NCBI GenBank assembly: GCA_037367355.1
Contig: CM074705.1
Span: 2,576,098-2,640,097, forward strand
From: Neoscytalidium dimidiatum
Lineage: Eukaryota; Ascomycota; Dothideomycetes; Botryosphaeriales; Botryosphaeriaceae
DNA length: 64,000 nt
Direction of reading: 5' to 3'
Below the pieces are notes generated by a model. The model was not told where the DNA came from. It worked only from the letters and a program-made list of their open reading frames with translations, and did not search any database. This document shows, piece by piece, positions 24,765 to 34,495 of this stretch (the stretch's first letter is position 1; each line of letters starts with the position of its first letter). A program made the position numbers and the translations under genes.

Positions 24765-25971
24765 ATGGCAACTGTTCCTCTATCTTCTGCTCTTAATGTC
24801 GAGAAAGCAAACACGCCACTGCAGGCAGAGAACTTAAGAGGGAAGAATGCCCTGATCACCGGGGGGGCTTCCGGCATTGGCTTAGCCATCGGAACAGCCT
24901 ATGCGGAGAAAGGGTACAGATCAAGCTTTTTAACATCGTTGCAGGCAAGCACCAGGCTGACTTTTTTTTTTTATCTTTCTTCCGTAGTGTCTACGTCACT
25001 CTGGTCGATATCAACGAAGAAGTCGGTAAAGAGCATGCTGCCGAACTTCAAGCCAGGGGACTGAAGTATGTCAGAACTTTCCCCTTGCATAACTCCGTTA
25101 ACAGCCTCAAGTGTACAGTTCGTGAAGGGAGATGTCCGTTCATGGGACTCGCAAGTTGCTGCTTTTAAGGCAGCTATAAATTTCCACCCCAGCAAGGCCA
25201 TTGATATCGTCGTCGGAGGCGCGGGTACTTTCAGTGAGATGTTTCTCAGCCCTACCGATTCCGACGTGCCGTCGCTCGACGTTGATCCGCCAAAGCCAGC
25301 AACTGATGCCTGGGAGGTAAATGCTATTGGGCTCGCGTTTACAGCTAAGCTCGCCCAGATCTACTTTGAGTTACCCCCGTCGACGCAAGACGGCGCAGCC
25401 ACGTCGAAGGAGCCTAAGTCTCTCCTGTTGATCGCTAGTCTGGCAGCGTATTTTGACATACCAATGATGGCGGCCTACACGTCGTCCAAGTACGGCGCTA
25501 GGGGCCTGTTCAGGAATATCAGACCAATATTTGCGAGTCGTGGACACAGGGTTAACATGATATGCCCCTGGATCATTCCTACAGCGATGACGGTTGAGTG
25601 GATGAAGATGTTCCGTGCGGTCGGAGCACCGGAGGGAAATGTAGGGCAGGCTGTCATGGCCGCTATTCGGTGTGGGGCCGATGCTGCCGTGAACGGTAGG
25701 TTTTCGCCTTTTCTTCCAACTTTTAAGAGGCCCAAGGGATAATAAGAGTTCTCCTGGTTTAGAAAGGCGAACTTGGTGTAGATCATTCTGACTGACTCTT
25801 TGTTCTTTAGGCCGATCTTTCTGCATCGGGCCGCACCGCATACTTGACCTGGAGGATGATCCTGAAGGCTTGAACGGCGGCAAAGTAATGAACGAATTCC
25901 TGGGTAAGGATGTCGCTGGTTGGCCTGAACACGAAAAGAAGATGTTGGCTATAATGGGGTTCAGCTCATGA
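24765..25971 (+). CDS. Short-chain dehydrogenase/reductase
   Basis: NAD(P)-dependent classical SDR of about 320 residues, closest in pattern to 15-hydroxyprostaglandin-dehydrogenase-like fungal SDRs. The cofactor motif TGGASGIG lies near residue 34, DINEE follows the first intron (24915-24987), and VRSWDSQVAAF follows the second (about 25065-25112). The active site is visible as Ser in LLLIASLAAYFD and Tyr/Lys in YTSSK. The last intron near 25697-25810 leads to the C-terminal exon ending in MGFSS at 25971. The Met at 24765 is chosen because the coding-like sequence begins there. It may serve the terpenoid neighbourhood downstream, but nothing ties it to one pathway. Confidence 0.88.
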
Positions 25972-26873
25972 GATGCGTGAGGAAAGTAACGAGACGAGTG
26001 ATTAGAGCATGTCGACTACAGTTGAGATTTGTACGCAATCGTCGACTTCTGTATCTTACATGCAATTAAGGAGTATCAAAACTCAGTAGAGTCCGGCAGG
26101 AAAGCAGCAGGAACACGTAGTCAAGAACGGAAGGCCAAAGTGCATGAGGCACTGTTGCTGATCGTCTGTGGTGTGATATTAATCCAGCGCATTGTCTCGG
26201 TGAACTTTTATTTGGCTGCAAGAGAAGAGACGCCAGGGAGTTAATCACCAATCGGAAGGATTCCAGCATGCCGAAGTAGCCCGCTAGGCGCTTTCATGGA
26301 TGCGCAGGGTGCATGCGATCGACAGTTTGAAGGATGCATCATCCCTACGTGTCGTTTGAGTGCAGGCCACTCTTGGCTCTCGACACCGCTAGTGTGGCGG
26401 TATAGATGCATACGGGCTCTCATGCAAGTCAAAGCGGGCCCCACATTCTCGGGAGGGGATCAACGGATACGACAGCGACTAGCCTCTTGAAGGATTTTCT
26501 CTTGGGGCCTTTTAGACTCTAGTCAATTAGTCTCGCACCGAAAAACGGAAATGCTACACCGCAACATGAAAATCCTGATCGTCCGTGTCTGGGGTTGAGA
26601 CCTAGTAAGAATATAATGAGACATGACTAGCTATGTCCAATCAAAAAGGCTCAAGCGCCTGAATCATTCAACTTAACCCCAAATCGCATACTTTTCCCGT
26701 GATACCTCTCGCACCTGGACACGACCGCATCGGCGCTATGTTCGCATATTTCACCGAGCGGCTGCAAAAGTGTTGATCGAACTGCAATAAGACGGTCTTG
26801 TATGGACGAACAGAAGCCCAGCAAACGGAAGAAATCTATGTGTTTCGGTGCGTCTCGTTCCCGCTATGGTCTT
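25972..26873. other. Convergent intergenic region
   Basis: No gene is recognised between the SDR stop and the terpene synthase stop. Short frames on both strands lack family features. Confidence 0.5.
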
Positions 26874-28226
26874 TCAAGATGGAACTCTCGCCTTCTCCCC
26901 ACCATACCTGGATGCTACCATGGAATAGAATACATTCCCAGCCAACATTATCATCAATGCCTGCACGAACCGCCTTTGCTCAGTATCCAGTGTATTGGAA
27001 GTTACGAGGTTTTCCAACTCTTGCTTGATCTGTGTCTCGACCTCGAGCTGCATTGCATACGTAAAAGCTTTTGCCACAGACCACGAGGGCAGGCCCAAGA
27101 GCTTCCGAAGAATATTGACCGAGTTGACCAGATCGCGTAGCTCGCCCTTCTCAAATTCACGAAGCTCTTTGTCGAACGAGGCGAGGTCGTTGACCAGCGA
27201 AATGTGGTCGCCGGCAAGCAATCTGATTTTGGTCAACTTTGGGTCATCAATGCACACGTTTGAGCCAATGGAGAATTTGGCGCCCGCAATGAGGAATCTG
27301 AAGTCTGATCAGTTTGTGTGAACTCCTCGGATCGATCTACTCACGGCACAGCAGCGTCAATATAGCGGTATTTGAGATACTCGTCGAAGGACTTGAAATC
27401 TGATTGAGGCGGCAGGTGCATGGAGTAGTCCACAATCCGATCGATCACCTCTTGACCTCCATTGCCAGCAACAGTATCTTGACGTCTGAAACCGCTCACG
27501 GTTGAATCAATCAATTTCTGCAATTCGGTCACAGTTGAATCTTCCTCGGCTCGACTACCTTGCAGTCGCTGGACGAAGTCGTTACGAAGGGATTCGAGCT
27601 ACAGTTGTCAGCTCTGCCAGCTACAGGGCTTTCTGTGAGAAGCCTTACCTCTCCTGCTTCGTGTGTCTCCCACAAGTCTGCCGAAAGTCAGCGTCAGATG
27701 CCTTTATTCATGTTATCAGCGACTGACCGTCAAAGACGGTCGCGAAGACCAACGCCACACCAAGTAATTTGGCCCGCTCTTCATCGGCCAAAGGGAAGAG
27801 GTATATTGGAAATTTAGTGAAACGATCCTCTTCGGGCACTAACAAATGCTGAGCCGCTACTTTGGCCATTGACTTGCCGTCTGCCCTGACAATCTGCGAC
27901 ATATCTGCGCTCTTTGCGAATACCTCGAGAGCTTCCGTTGAGCTGCTCAGTGCAGCCTTCCAGTGTCGACTTTGTCTGGCACGTGGGAAACCTGTTGGCC
28001 AGGGTAGACCTGCCAAACGAGGGAAGACGTCAAAGGCGTTAACATCAGTACTACCCTCGCTCGGCGTTGCTGTGCTCAGGATGTCCCATGAAAGAACTGG
28101 TGGTGTTGGCTTTAAGTACTCAACTGAAGTATTTTTCAGCCAGTCGTATGCATATTTCACTGGAGAGAGGTCTCCGTGATTCTCGATAGTAGCAACCCTG
28201 GCTGTGTTGTTGTCAATTGAGAGCAT
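26874..28226 (-). CDS. Class I terpene synthase
   Basis: Ionising terpene cyclase that should convert a linear prenyl diphosphate into a hydrocarbon or alcohol in the cytosol. Four exons (28226-27728, 27677-27649, 27598-27345, 27297-26874) join in frame to 401 residues. The Asp-rich metal motif is built across an intron: VFD then DLWETHEAGE gives DDLWE near residues 166-171. The second metal motif is NDLASFDKE (NSE type) near residue 280, in HISLVNDLASFDKELREF. A tiny 29-nt exon encodes DLWETHEAGE. The C-terminal helix block QALMIMLAGNVFYSM fits the family. No prenyltransferase domain is fused to it, but an FPP-synthase-like gene lies 1.3 kb away on the same strand. Product size (C15 or C20) cannot be read from sequence. 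Confidence 0.9.
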
Positions 28227-29495
28227 GCCTTGTAAGATTCCTGAGTCTCATACCATTGACCAGTTCTTGGGAAAGTACTGCGTCGGACATTTTCCTTTCT
28301 CCCCTCGGTAAGGAATGTTCTTGGAGGATGATGTGGAGCAGATGGTGGGATAGTAGTAAGAGCGTCTGATATCGCGAAATTTCCGTTGCAGCGGTTCCGG
28401 GCCGAAAGACTTTCCGAAACATAGCCCATCATCCTCACCATCATGTTATCTGCGGGGTCGGTCTGATAGATGTGACAACCTACATGTCATGTTTGGCCAG
28501 CAATAGTGGGGCAAATATAACGTTGTCGAGAATCCCTGATGGCTGAGTCGTATGCCTAGAGTCAGTCCATAGCAATATGAAGACTGCTGAGCCTCCTTGG
28601 GAGTACCGTGATACTGAGAATTAAGTGAGCGGATACGAATGAAATCCGAACGATGGACGCCTTCGGTACGAGCAAAGTCATTCGTCCAGTTGGAAAACAT
28701 CCAGAAACTTGCGGTCTGCGTGTCAGGAACCGATGCGAATGGAGCAGTGGCATTCCTTATGCGGTGCCTCCCACAGTCAACTTCAAGATGAATGAGTAGC
28801 AATGAGCCCATGCGATATGAGAAACGTTTAACACTAGTCAGGGTGTGGTCAGACTTACTGAGGAATGATTGGTTAGATAAGGTCCAGTGGGAGATCGGTA
28901 CCTCGGTGGGCTACGAGTGAATGGGTCGGCCCGAGGCTGTGGGGTCCCGCCATGAATTTGCATGACTTGCGGTATGACGATAGCGCATCAGGCGGCGGTC
29001 TTTCTCTACAAATGATTCTTGACTACGATGTGGGGCAATCCGGACCCTGCTGCGCGGTCAAGTAGGTGATCGCCAACGGGTACAGAAACACTTCGCTTCG
29101 AAGCGGCTATTCTTTGGCAATCTGATTAATTCTCCGCATTCTCTACTAATATAACAGTGTATATTGACTCATTCAGTGGCTCAGCTGAGTGCAGACTGCT
29201 TCGACACGAACACGCTGATCAGTTCGAATATTGCTCTTTGACTTGGCTTGTAATACGAGTATAGTGGGTCAAGAGGCCTTTTTACATGCACTCCGTAGTA
29301 TGACTCGGGCTTTTTTGATGAGTCTACCGAACGCATAATTTTTATGCTTCATCACTTCCGGGGAATCAGGTGTTGAGACTTGTAGCATTCAATCCGACTT
29401 TAAATAATCCCGTCACCAGAGTTCTATCTCCACTCGGCCCCGCCCCACTGAGCCAGCGAGACTTGACGTGGCATGTAGAAGAGTCGCGATGGACC
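28227..29495. other. Intergenic stretch with unrecognised exon-like frames
   Basis: Between terpene synthase and prenyl synthase the minus strand has exon-like frames at 28811-28610 (contains FWMFSNWTNDFARTEG and SDFIRIRSLNSQYHG, ending at a GTACTC donor) and 28444-28260 (MMVRMMGYVSESL). They could be exons of a small gene of about 150 residues, but I recognise no family and cannot join them with confidence. The 28812-29495 part holds promoter-like AT-rich DNA and nothing else I can name. Confidence 0.3.
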
Positions 29496-30573
29496 TCACT
29501 TTCCAATTTTGTACACCTTGTCCAGAAACTCGCCGAACACTTCCTTCTTCAGGCCTTCTTCCTCGTCAATGTTGGCGATCAACTTCCCAATCTCCTTAGC
29601 CCGTCTAGCATCGTACTCCCAGTACAAGTCTGCAAGTTTCAGGTCCTTGTAGATCTGTTTGACCTCGTGTTCCTTTCCTTCCCGGCCGTAATTATTCTCC
29701 AGCAACCTGCGCTGTTCCGCGGTGGACTTCATCATTGCCTGAATGATCAGCCAGGTGCATTTGCCTTCCTGAATGTCCGTGCCAATCTTCCCGAGTATTT
29801 TCGGGTCCGCGAAGCAATCCAGGTAGTCATTCTGGACTTGGTAATACTCGCCCATGGGGATGGATATTTCCTTGGTGATCCGCAGGTTCTTTTCCGTTGC
29901 CAGGTCGCAAAAGAGAAGAGCAGCTGCAACAGGAATGTAGAAGCTGTAGTAGGCTGTTTTGAAAGTCGCGATGAAGAGGAACCTCTCCATGGTGAACTCG
30001 TCAATGCTGAGCGCCGGCGCTGCCATGGTGTCGCACGCTTGGCCCAGCTCAGTCCGCAGGCGGACTTCGTGGAAAAGCTCAATTAGCTTCAGGTAGTGTT
30101 TGTGCCCGCCAAAGTGCTTCTGGAGGAGAATGTACACGGTCGACTCCAGGATACAGGCGTCATTCACAGCACTCATGCCAACATCTGGCAACAAGTACCA
30201 ACAGGTACGTCCCCGCCGTGTTTGGCCTCCATCCATAATGTCGTCGTTCACGAGGAGGTACGCTTGAAGCAGCTCGATCGCCCATCCCAAGGTTGCTGCT
30301 TTAAAAAATTGCTCCTCGGACAGGCCGCCCAACAGGGTAGAACAGGCATCGACGACGGATCGGCTGCGGGTGTACTTGCCACCCAAGCAGTTGTGGTACA
30401 AACACTGATCGAAGATTTTCAGCTACGACATTCAAGTCCGATTGGTGATCAAGGGTTACCTTTTGAAGGCGCTTGCGGTCTCTTTCCGGAAGGTTGTATT
30501 CTCTGTAATGTTCTAGTATGTCTTCAACTAGCCGGTCGAAGACGGCTTCAAGCTCCGCAACGGACACAGGCAT
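29496..30573 (-). CDS. Farnesyl-diphosphate-synthase-like prenyl synthase (cluster paralogue)
   Basis: Chain-elongating trans-prenyl diphosphate synthase. Two exons (30573-30460, 30404-29496) encode 340 residues; the 55-nt intron restores RLQK-CLYHNCLGGKYTR. The overall pattern is that of eukaryotic FPPS rather than fungal GGPPS: EAVFDRLVEDILEHYREYN, LGWAIELLQAY, RRGRTCWYLLPDVGMSAVND and the KIGTDIQEGKCTW block. The first Asp-rich motif is DDIMD. The two residues at positions -5 and -4 are Tyr-Leu, where FPPS usually has Phe-Phe, and the second motif reads NDYLD instead of DDYLD. Such changes suggest a diverged secondary-metabolism copy whose product length may differ from C15. Its neighbour is the terpene synthase, to which it probably feeds substrate. 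Confidence 0.92.
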
Positions 30574-31289
30574 TTCGAGTACTATATCGGGATTTATGAT
30601 AGTGAAAAGATGGTAAAGGTAACTGATTTGAACGGCGAAACCACAATATAAGTTATTAAACACACGAGAATGATCAAGACGCTGACTTGTCATTGGCAAG
30701 TCAGTGCACCGGCTTCCCCTGCTTATCTTCGACCAGCTAGTTTCCTCTACGTGATTTGAGCAAGTAAGAGACCAAGTTTTAACTCGTGTAGATGTGTGAC
30801 ATTCCCCGCATTTCTTTTCTTGGCCCCTTGATAATCGCCTTGAGAAACCCCAATGGAGCTAGAGAAATGTGGAGCATTCTGGCTCCAACTATAGCTTCGT
30901 CATCACTTCTCGGGAGCTGACGGTGGGGATATTCATGCAAAATCCAGCACAGACACGGGGCCTTCCGTCGGCCAGAAATGTCATGTCTTTCGGATATTTA
31001 GCCTCACCTCGGCTAGTCCCACCCCGTCGCCCCCCTCCAGGAAAGATCTCGTTTAAACATGCGATATCTCCAACCGGTTGCACCTGTCGTAGCCTGTTTA
31101 GTAATAAGACCTGCTGAAGGGTGCTATAAGAGAGACTTGCACAACAGGAAATGTCTAGCGTAAGGTTTGTACAGCTACTATTCACTTTGGGGTTAAGAAA
31201 CAAGAAATCCGCGCTGGGATACGGTGAGCGTGCGATAACTCGGGAAGTGGATTATTGCGTACATAAAGACAACGTTTTTATAGCAACTG
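30574..31289. other. Intergenic region upstream of prenyl synthase
   Basis: This should contain the prenyl synthase promoter. A minus-strand frame at 31203-30889 has no family features. No repeat is seen. Confidence 0.45.
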
Positions 31290-32299
31290 ATGCACAGTAG
31301 TATCTTGCGGTAATTGACACCACTTGCTACAGTGCCTCTTGCTTCCGTCAGCAGCATTGGTGGGAACAGGAGCCTCCGTGGCGATATGTGGTGTCCTACG
31401 GCTTGATCAATATTACTGCATCTTCCATTGAGCTGAAGGTTGTAGGATATCAGCTGGACTTCTGTAGCGTTATGCGCTTCGGCGATGCTGCTGCATGTCT
31501 CGTTGGCAGACGCAACATACGTCTGGCACGAGCCTTCTATGCAGAGTGTGCCGTTGATAGGGAAATTAACGTAGTCTCAATGCCACCCGTTCTTGGCGAG
31601 CAGGTTCCATGTAGAAATGCTATTCGCCTTTGAGATGGTCTTACACGTGTCTCCTGCCGTAACCGTTACGATGGTGTCGGTGCAAGTCGGCGCCAGGGCC
31701 GGAGCGGTGGCACTATAATTCATTAAATGTCGGGAAGTTGTGCTTTCAGACTTACCTGCTGACCATAACAGGCGTTGGAGAGGTGAAGGGCATATCCGTG
31801 ACTCCACAGCTCGGCGTCAAACAGCTATAGATCGCAGCCTTGCCTTCGATATAGTACCAAGCATCTCAAAGCTGCGCCTGGATCTCCTTCAGGCCGCATT
31901 ATCCACATCCGAGTGCGCAGTCCTCCGAAGACATGCCTGAAAGGGACATACTTGCCAGTCAAGTAACGTTGACAATAGTTGGAGAAGTAGTAGTAGTCAG
32001 GGAAGGCGATCGGCTTGATGATCACGATGCCATTATCAGAGCTTGTGGTAGCTCCTGCCTCGGGATAAGTCTCGTTTCTGCAGGCTAATAAGACCACGGA
32101 ACGGTACTCCTCAATGGAATGGGGGCATTCGGTTATGCAAAGAGCGAATAGTGTCTCTGATGTGTAGTTGGTAACAGCCTGGTAAAGTTCGTCGCCTGTT
32201 TCGAACTATGGCAGCTAACGTTTGTGGAAAGGGCAGTCGAGCCGGCGGTTGACAGGGAAGGAAACGAGTCAGCAGCGAAGAGCTGGAGAGAACCCATGA
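31290..32299 (-). pseudogene. LysM-domain secreted protein, decayed
   Basis: Remnant of a fungal LysM effector-type protein, which in intact form binds chitin outside the cell. Family-typical blocks run in order on the minus strand: ELYQAVTNYTSETLFALC, CPHSIEEYRSVVLLACRNET, IKPIAFPDYYYFSNYCQRYL, then a LysM repeat with TVTAGDTCKTISKANSISTW and, after a stop, INGTLCIEGSCQTYV, NETCSSIAEAHNATEVQLIS and GRCSNIDQAVG. The blocks are not in one frame. There is a frame change near 32215, an in-frame TGA at about 31582 directly after the LAKNG stretch, and a further shift near 31380. At least one expected Cys is Tyr. These lesions make an intact product very unlikely. Confidence 0.8.
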
Positions 32300-33345
32300 T
32301 ATCTCTCGTGGGGTAGTGCGTGGTTGCAAACAACTTTAGCTCTGTCGTGGAAGAAATAATAAAGAGCATTTTTGTGACAGACCATCCCGCTCAGCGCTTA
32401 AGCGACGGGCGTGTAATGAATGTTTCGTGAATTGCCGTGGTGGTACAGCACCAAGGCACCAGGATGGGTGCAGCTTATGAAGCCGGAGAAACTACGCTAG
32501 GCTATAGGTCCACAGCCTGAAAATTGCATTTAGGTGCGAGAGCGGGTGTGGCCGAGCGAAGCAAACAAGCTTGTGCGGAAGCTTAAGTCGTCGCCCTGCA
32601 GCCAGTACTTTTTTCCAACATTCGCTCCGAATAGTAAAAAATCATCATTATTTCCCGAACCCGGCCTACCTACACACCCTACATTCCCAAATAGCACCAC
32701 AATTCAATACGGTTTGAACGCATATAAGTTTATTTTCTTGCTCCTTCGTCTCTTTTGCTACCCAAAGCCATCCTTCTAATACTCACTGTCATCAAATCAG
32801 GACTCTTGCGGGCCGGAGTTTGCTCGGACGTTGAACTCGTGATTTGTTGGTGTGGCCCAGTCGTCGATATCTTCCTTCTGACACACCTCCTCATTTCCAT
32901 CTTCATGACTCGGGTCGAGCCTCGAAACTTCAACTGGACGGACGTAGAAGATGCAAGCTAATGTCCTCTATGCCAAGGATATCTTAGCGCTCGTAGGCTC
33001 CGCTTTGGTCTGCTTTGCGAGATGAAAGTTCAAAGTCAGGCCACGGCGTGGTGAGATGGATCAGGCGGCAAGGAAATTGCCGGTGCCTATAGCATCGGCT
33101 TAGATCCTGTGAAGTTCGCGAGATTATTAGAATGGTAATTCCTGTAAGATGCGCTTCACGATTTGAATCCATTACTTCAACGAACTGCATCTTCTTTTCT
33201 TTTATTTCCTTTTGTGACCATGAAGCTCTTGCAGTTCTACTTAGCATACGCGCTCCTTCTACCTTCATCGCTGGCTGACGTCTATCTTAGTTAGCAGCCA
33301 TTCGTTATCTTCATCCTATGATTCGCATTCATTCTAGAGAGGTCT
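32300..33345. other. Intergenic region between decayed LysM and chitinase genes
   Basis: No gene is recognised. The layout, LysM gene on the minus strand and chitinase on the plus strand, suggests this was their shared promoter region. Short frames at 32730-33268 have no family features. Confidence 0.4.
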
Positions 33346-33676
33346 GTTCCGCCGTGACGATGCCGATTATACTTGCTCCGCTGACAGGGAGTGCTCTACC
33401 GGCGCCTACAGTGGCAAAGGGTAAATAGCTTGGTGCCCTTACAAGACTACTTCTAATGAGGATCACAGTAATGTCTGTGGCTATAGGCTGACGTATTTCG
33501 CGGATGGAAGTCAGTCCAATTCCAGAAGGTAGCGGCTGAGAGGCATTTTTGGCAGATGACGGCAGAACAAATTCCCATCGACGGCCTCACACACGTGAAC
33601 TTCGCATTTTCATACATCGACCCGGACTCCGGAGATATCCCATCAGGCCCTACGCGTATACCCACACTAAATTAAC
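33346..33676 (+). pseudogene. Chitin-binding / GH18 chitinase fragment
   Basis: Fragment of a class V (killer-toxin-subunit-like) fungal chitinase, annotated as broken. A hevein-like chitin-binding piece is visible at 33355-33420 (DADYTCSADRECSTG) and continues out of frame at 33470-33525 (NVCGYRLTYFADG). Cys residues that normally stand at GACCG and near the end are replaced by Tyr, Phe or Ser. After an intron-like gap the start of the GH18 barrel follows: EQIPIDGLTHVNFAFSYIDP at about 33566-33625. It stops at TAA by 33673, before the catalytic DxxDxDxE block, exactly where the DNA becomes AT-rich. Truncation and Cys loss show that it is not functional. Confidence 0.75.
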
Positions 33677-34495
33677 GGAAATCGATAGTGTACTCGATCA
33701 GCTATAAATACTAGATTATAACTAGCTTTTCTACGGTATATAGATATACTTCCTAGCTCGTACTTTAACCCTTATAGTTAACTTAAAGTTCTAATATAAA
33801 CCTATCAGAAGTAATAAGACCTATCATACTCCTATATTACGTGACTTCTTACTATATCATTACTTCTCCTTCTTCGCTTTAGGGTAAACCCTTCGATAAC
33901 TCGGAACCTGCTAGGTGACTCTGAAGCCTAGTAGTAGAGGCCCGTCGGTACAATGAGCTAAATAGGTGGGCGCGTTTCTTATTGGACCTAGGGCTCTTGG
34001 CCAAAATTGGCTAGGGAATTTTGCTTATGTCCTCGCCCGAATAATGGACGATATTCAACCCATAGAGCTAGCTCAGAGCGCCGGCCATATCAGAGAACGC
34101 TATCTTTGTTCAGTGGGTGCAAATGGGTAATGTACGTCTGCTTATCTGAGAGCAAAGGCCTAGCCGTTTTCTCGGGAATGTCTCTCAGATTAATGAACGG
34201 GACCAGCCGCTCCAGCACGATGAGCTTATGCTCTTCCTTAAACCCTAACCTCAAATAACGTGCTAGCTTTGAAAAGAATAGCACTCGGATGCTGAAGGGT
34301 CCGATGAAGGCTTCCGTCCAAGCATGAGTTCCTGTTAATTCATCTTCGGATATCTGTGATTCCGACCACCGTCGGTACCATTGCTGACCGACTTTACCCA
34401 GAAGTGCGGTATAAATTCCACCTCTTGCAGTGCAAGAGTCTAATCTTGACAGTGTTCTTCATTCAGCCGAAGCTTTCTTCTTACCTGTGTCCAGT
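33677..34495. other. AT-rich, partly RIP-like spacer
   Basis: From 33677 to about 33890 the DNA is rich in TA steps and reads like moderately RIP-mutated repeat. At 34340-34090 the minus strand has a continuous frame (AWTEAFIGPFSIRVLFFSKL onward) of about 80 codons with no family I can name. The segment at 34300-34495 should hold the promoter of the fusion gene. Confidence 0.45.

Noticed and set aside
27600..27680. Possible frameshift after DDLWE in the terpene synthase
   Set aside because: On rechecking the bases the ACACAC run keeps the frame, and the exons join in phase through DLWETHEAGE to LESLRNDF, so the gene looks intact.
32541..32630. tRNA-like start (GCGGGTGTGGCCGAGCGA)
   Set aside because: It resembles the acceptor/D-arm of a Leu or Ser tRNA, but no matching T-arm (GGTTCGAATCC type) or 3' acceptor strand is found downstream.
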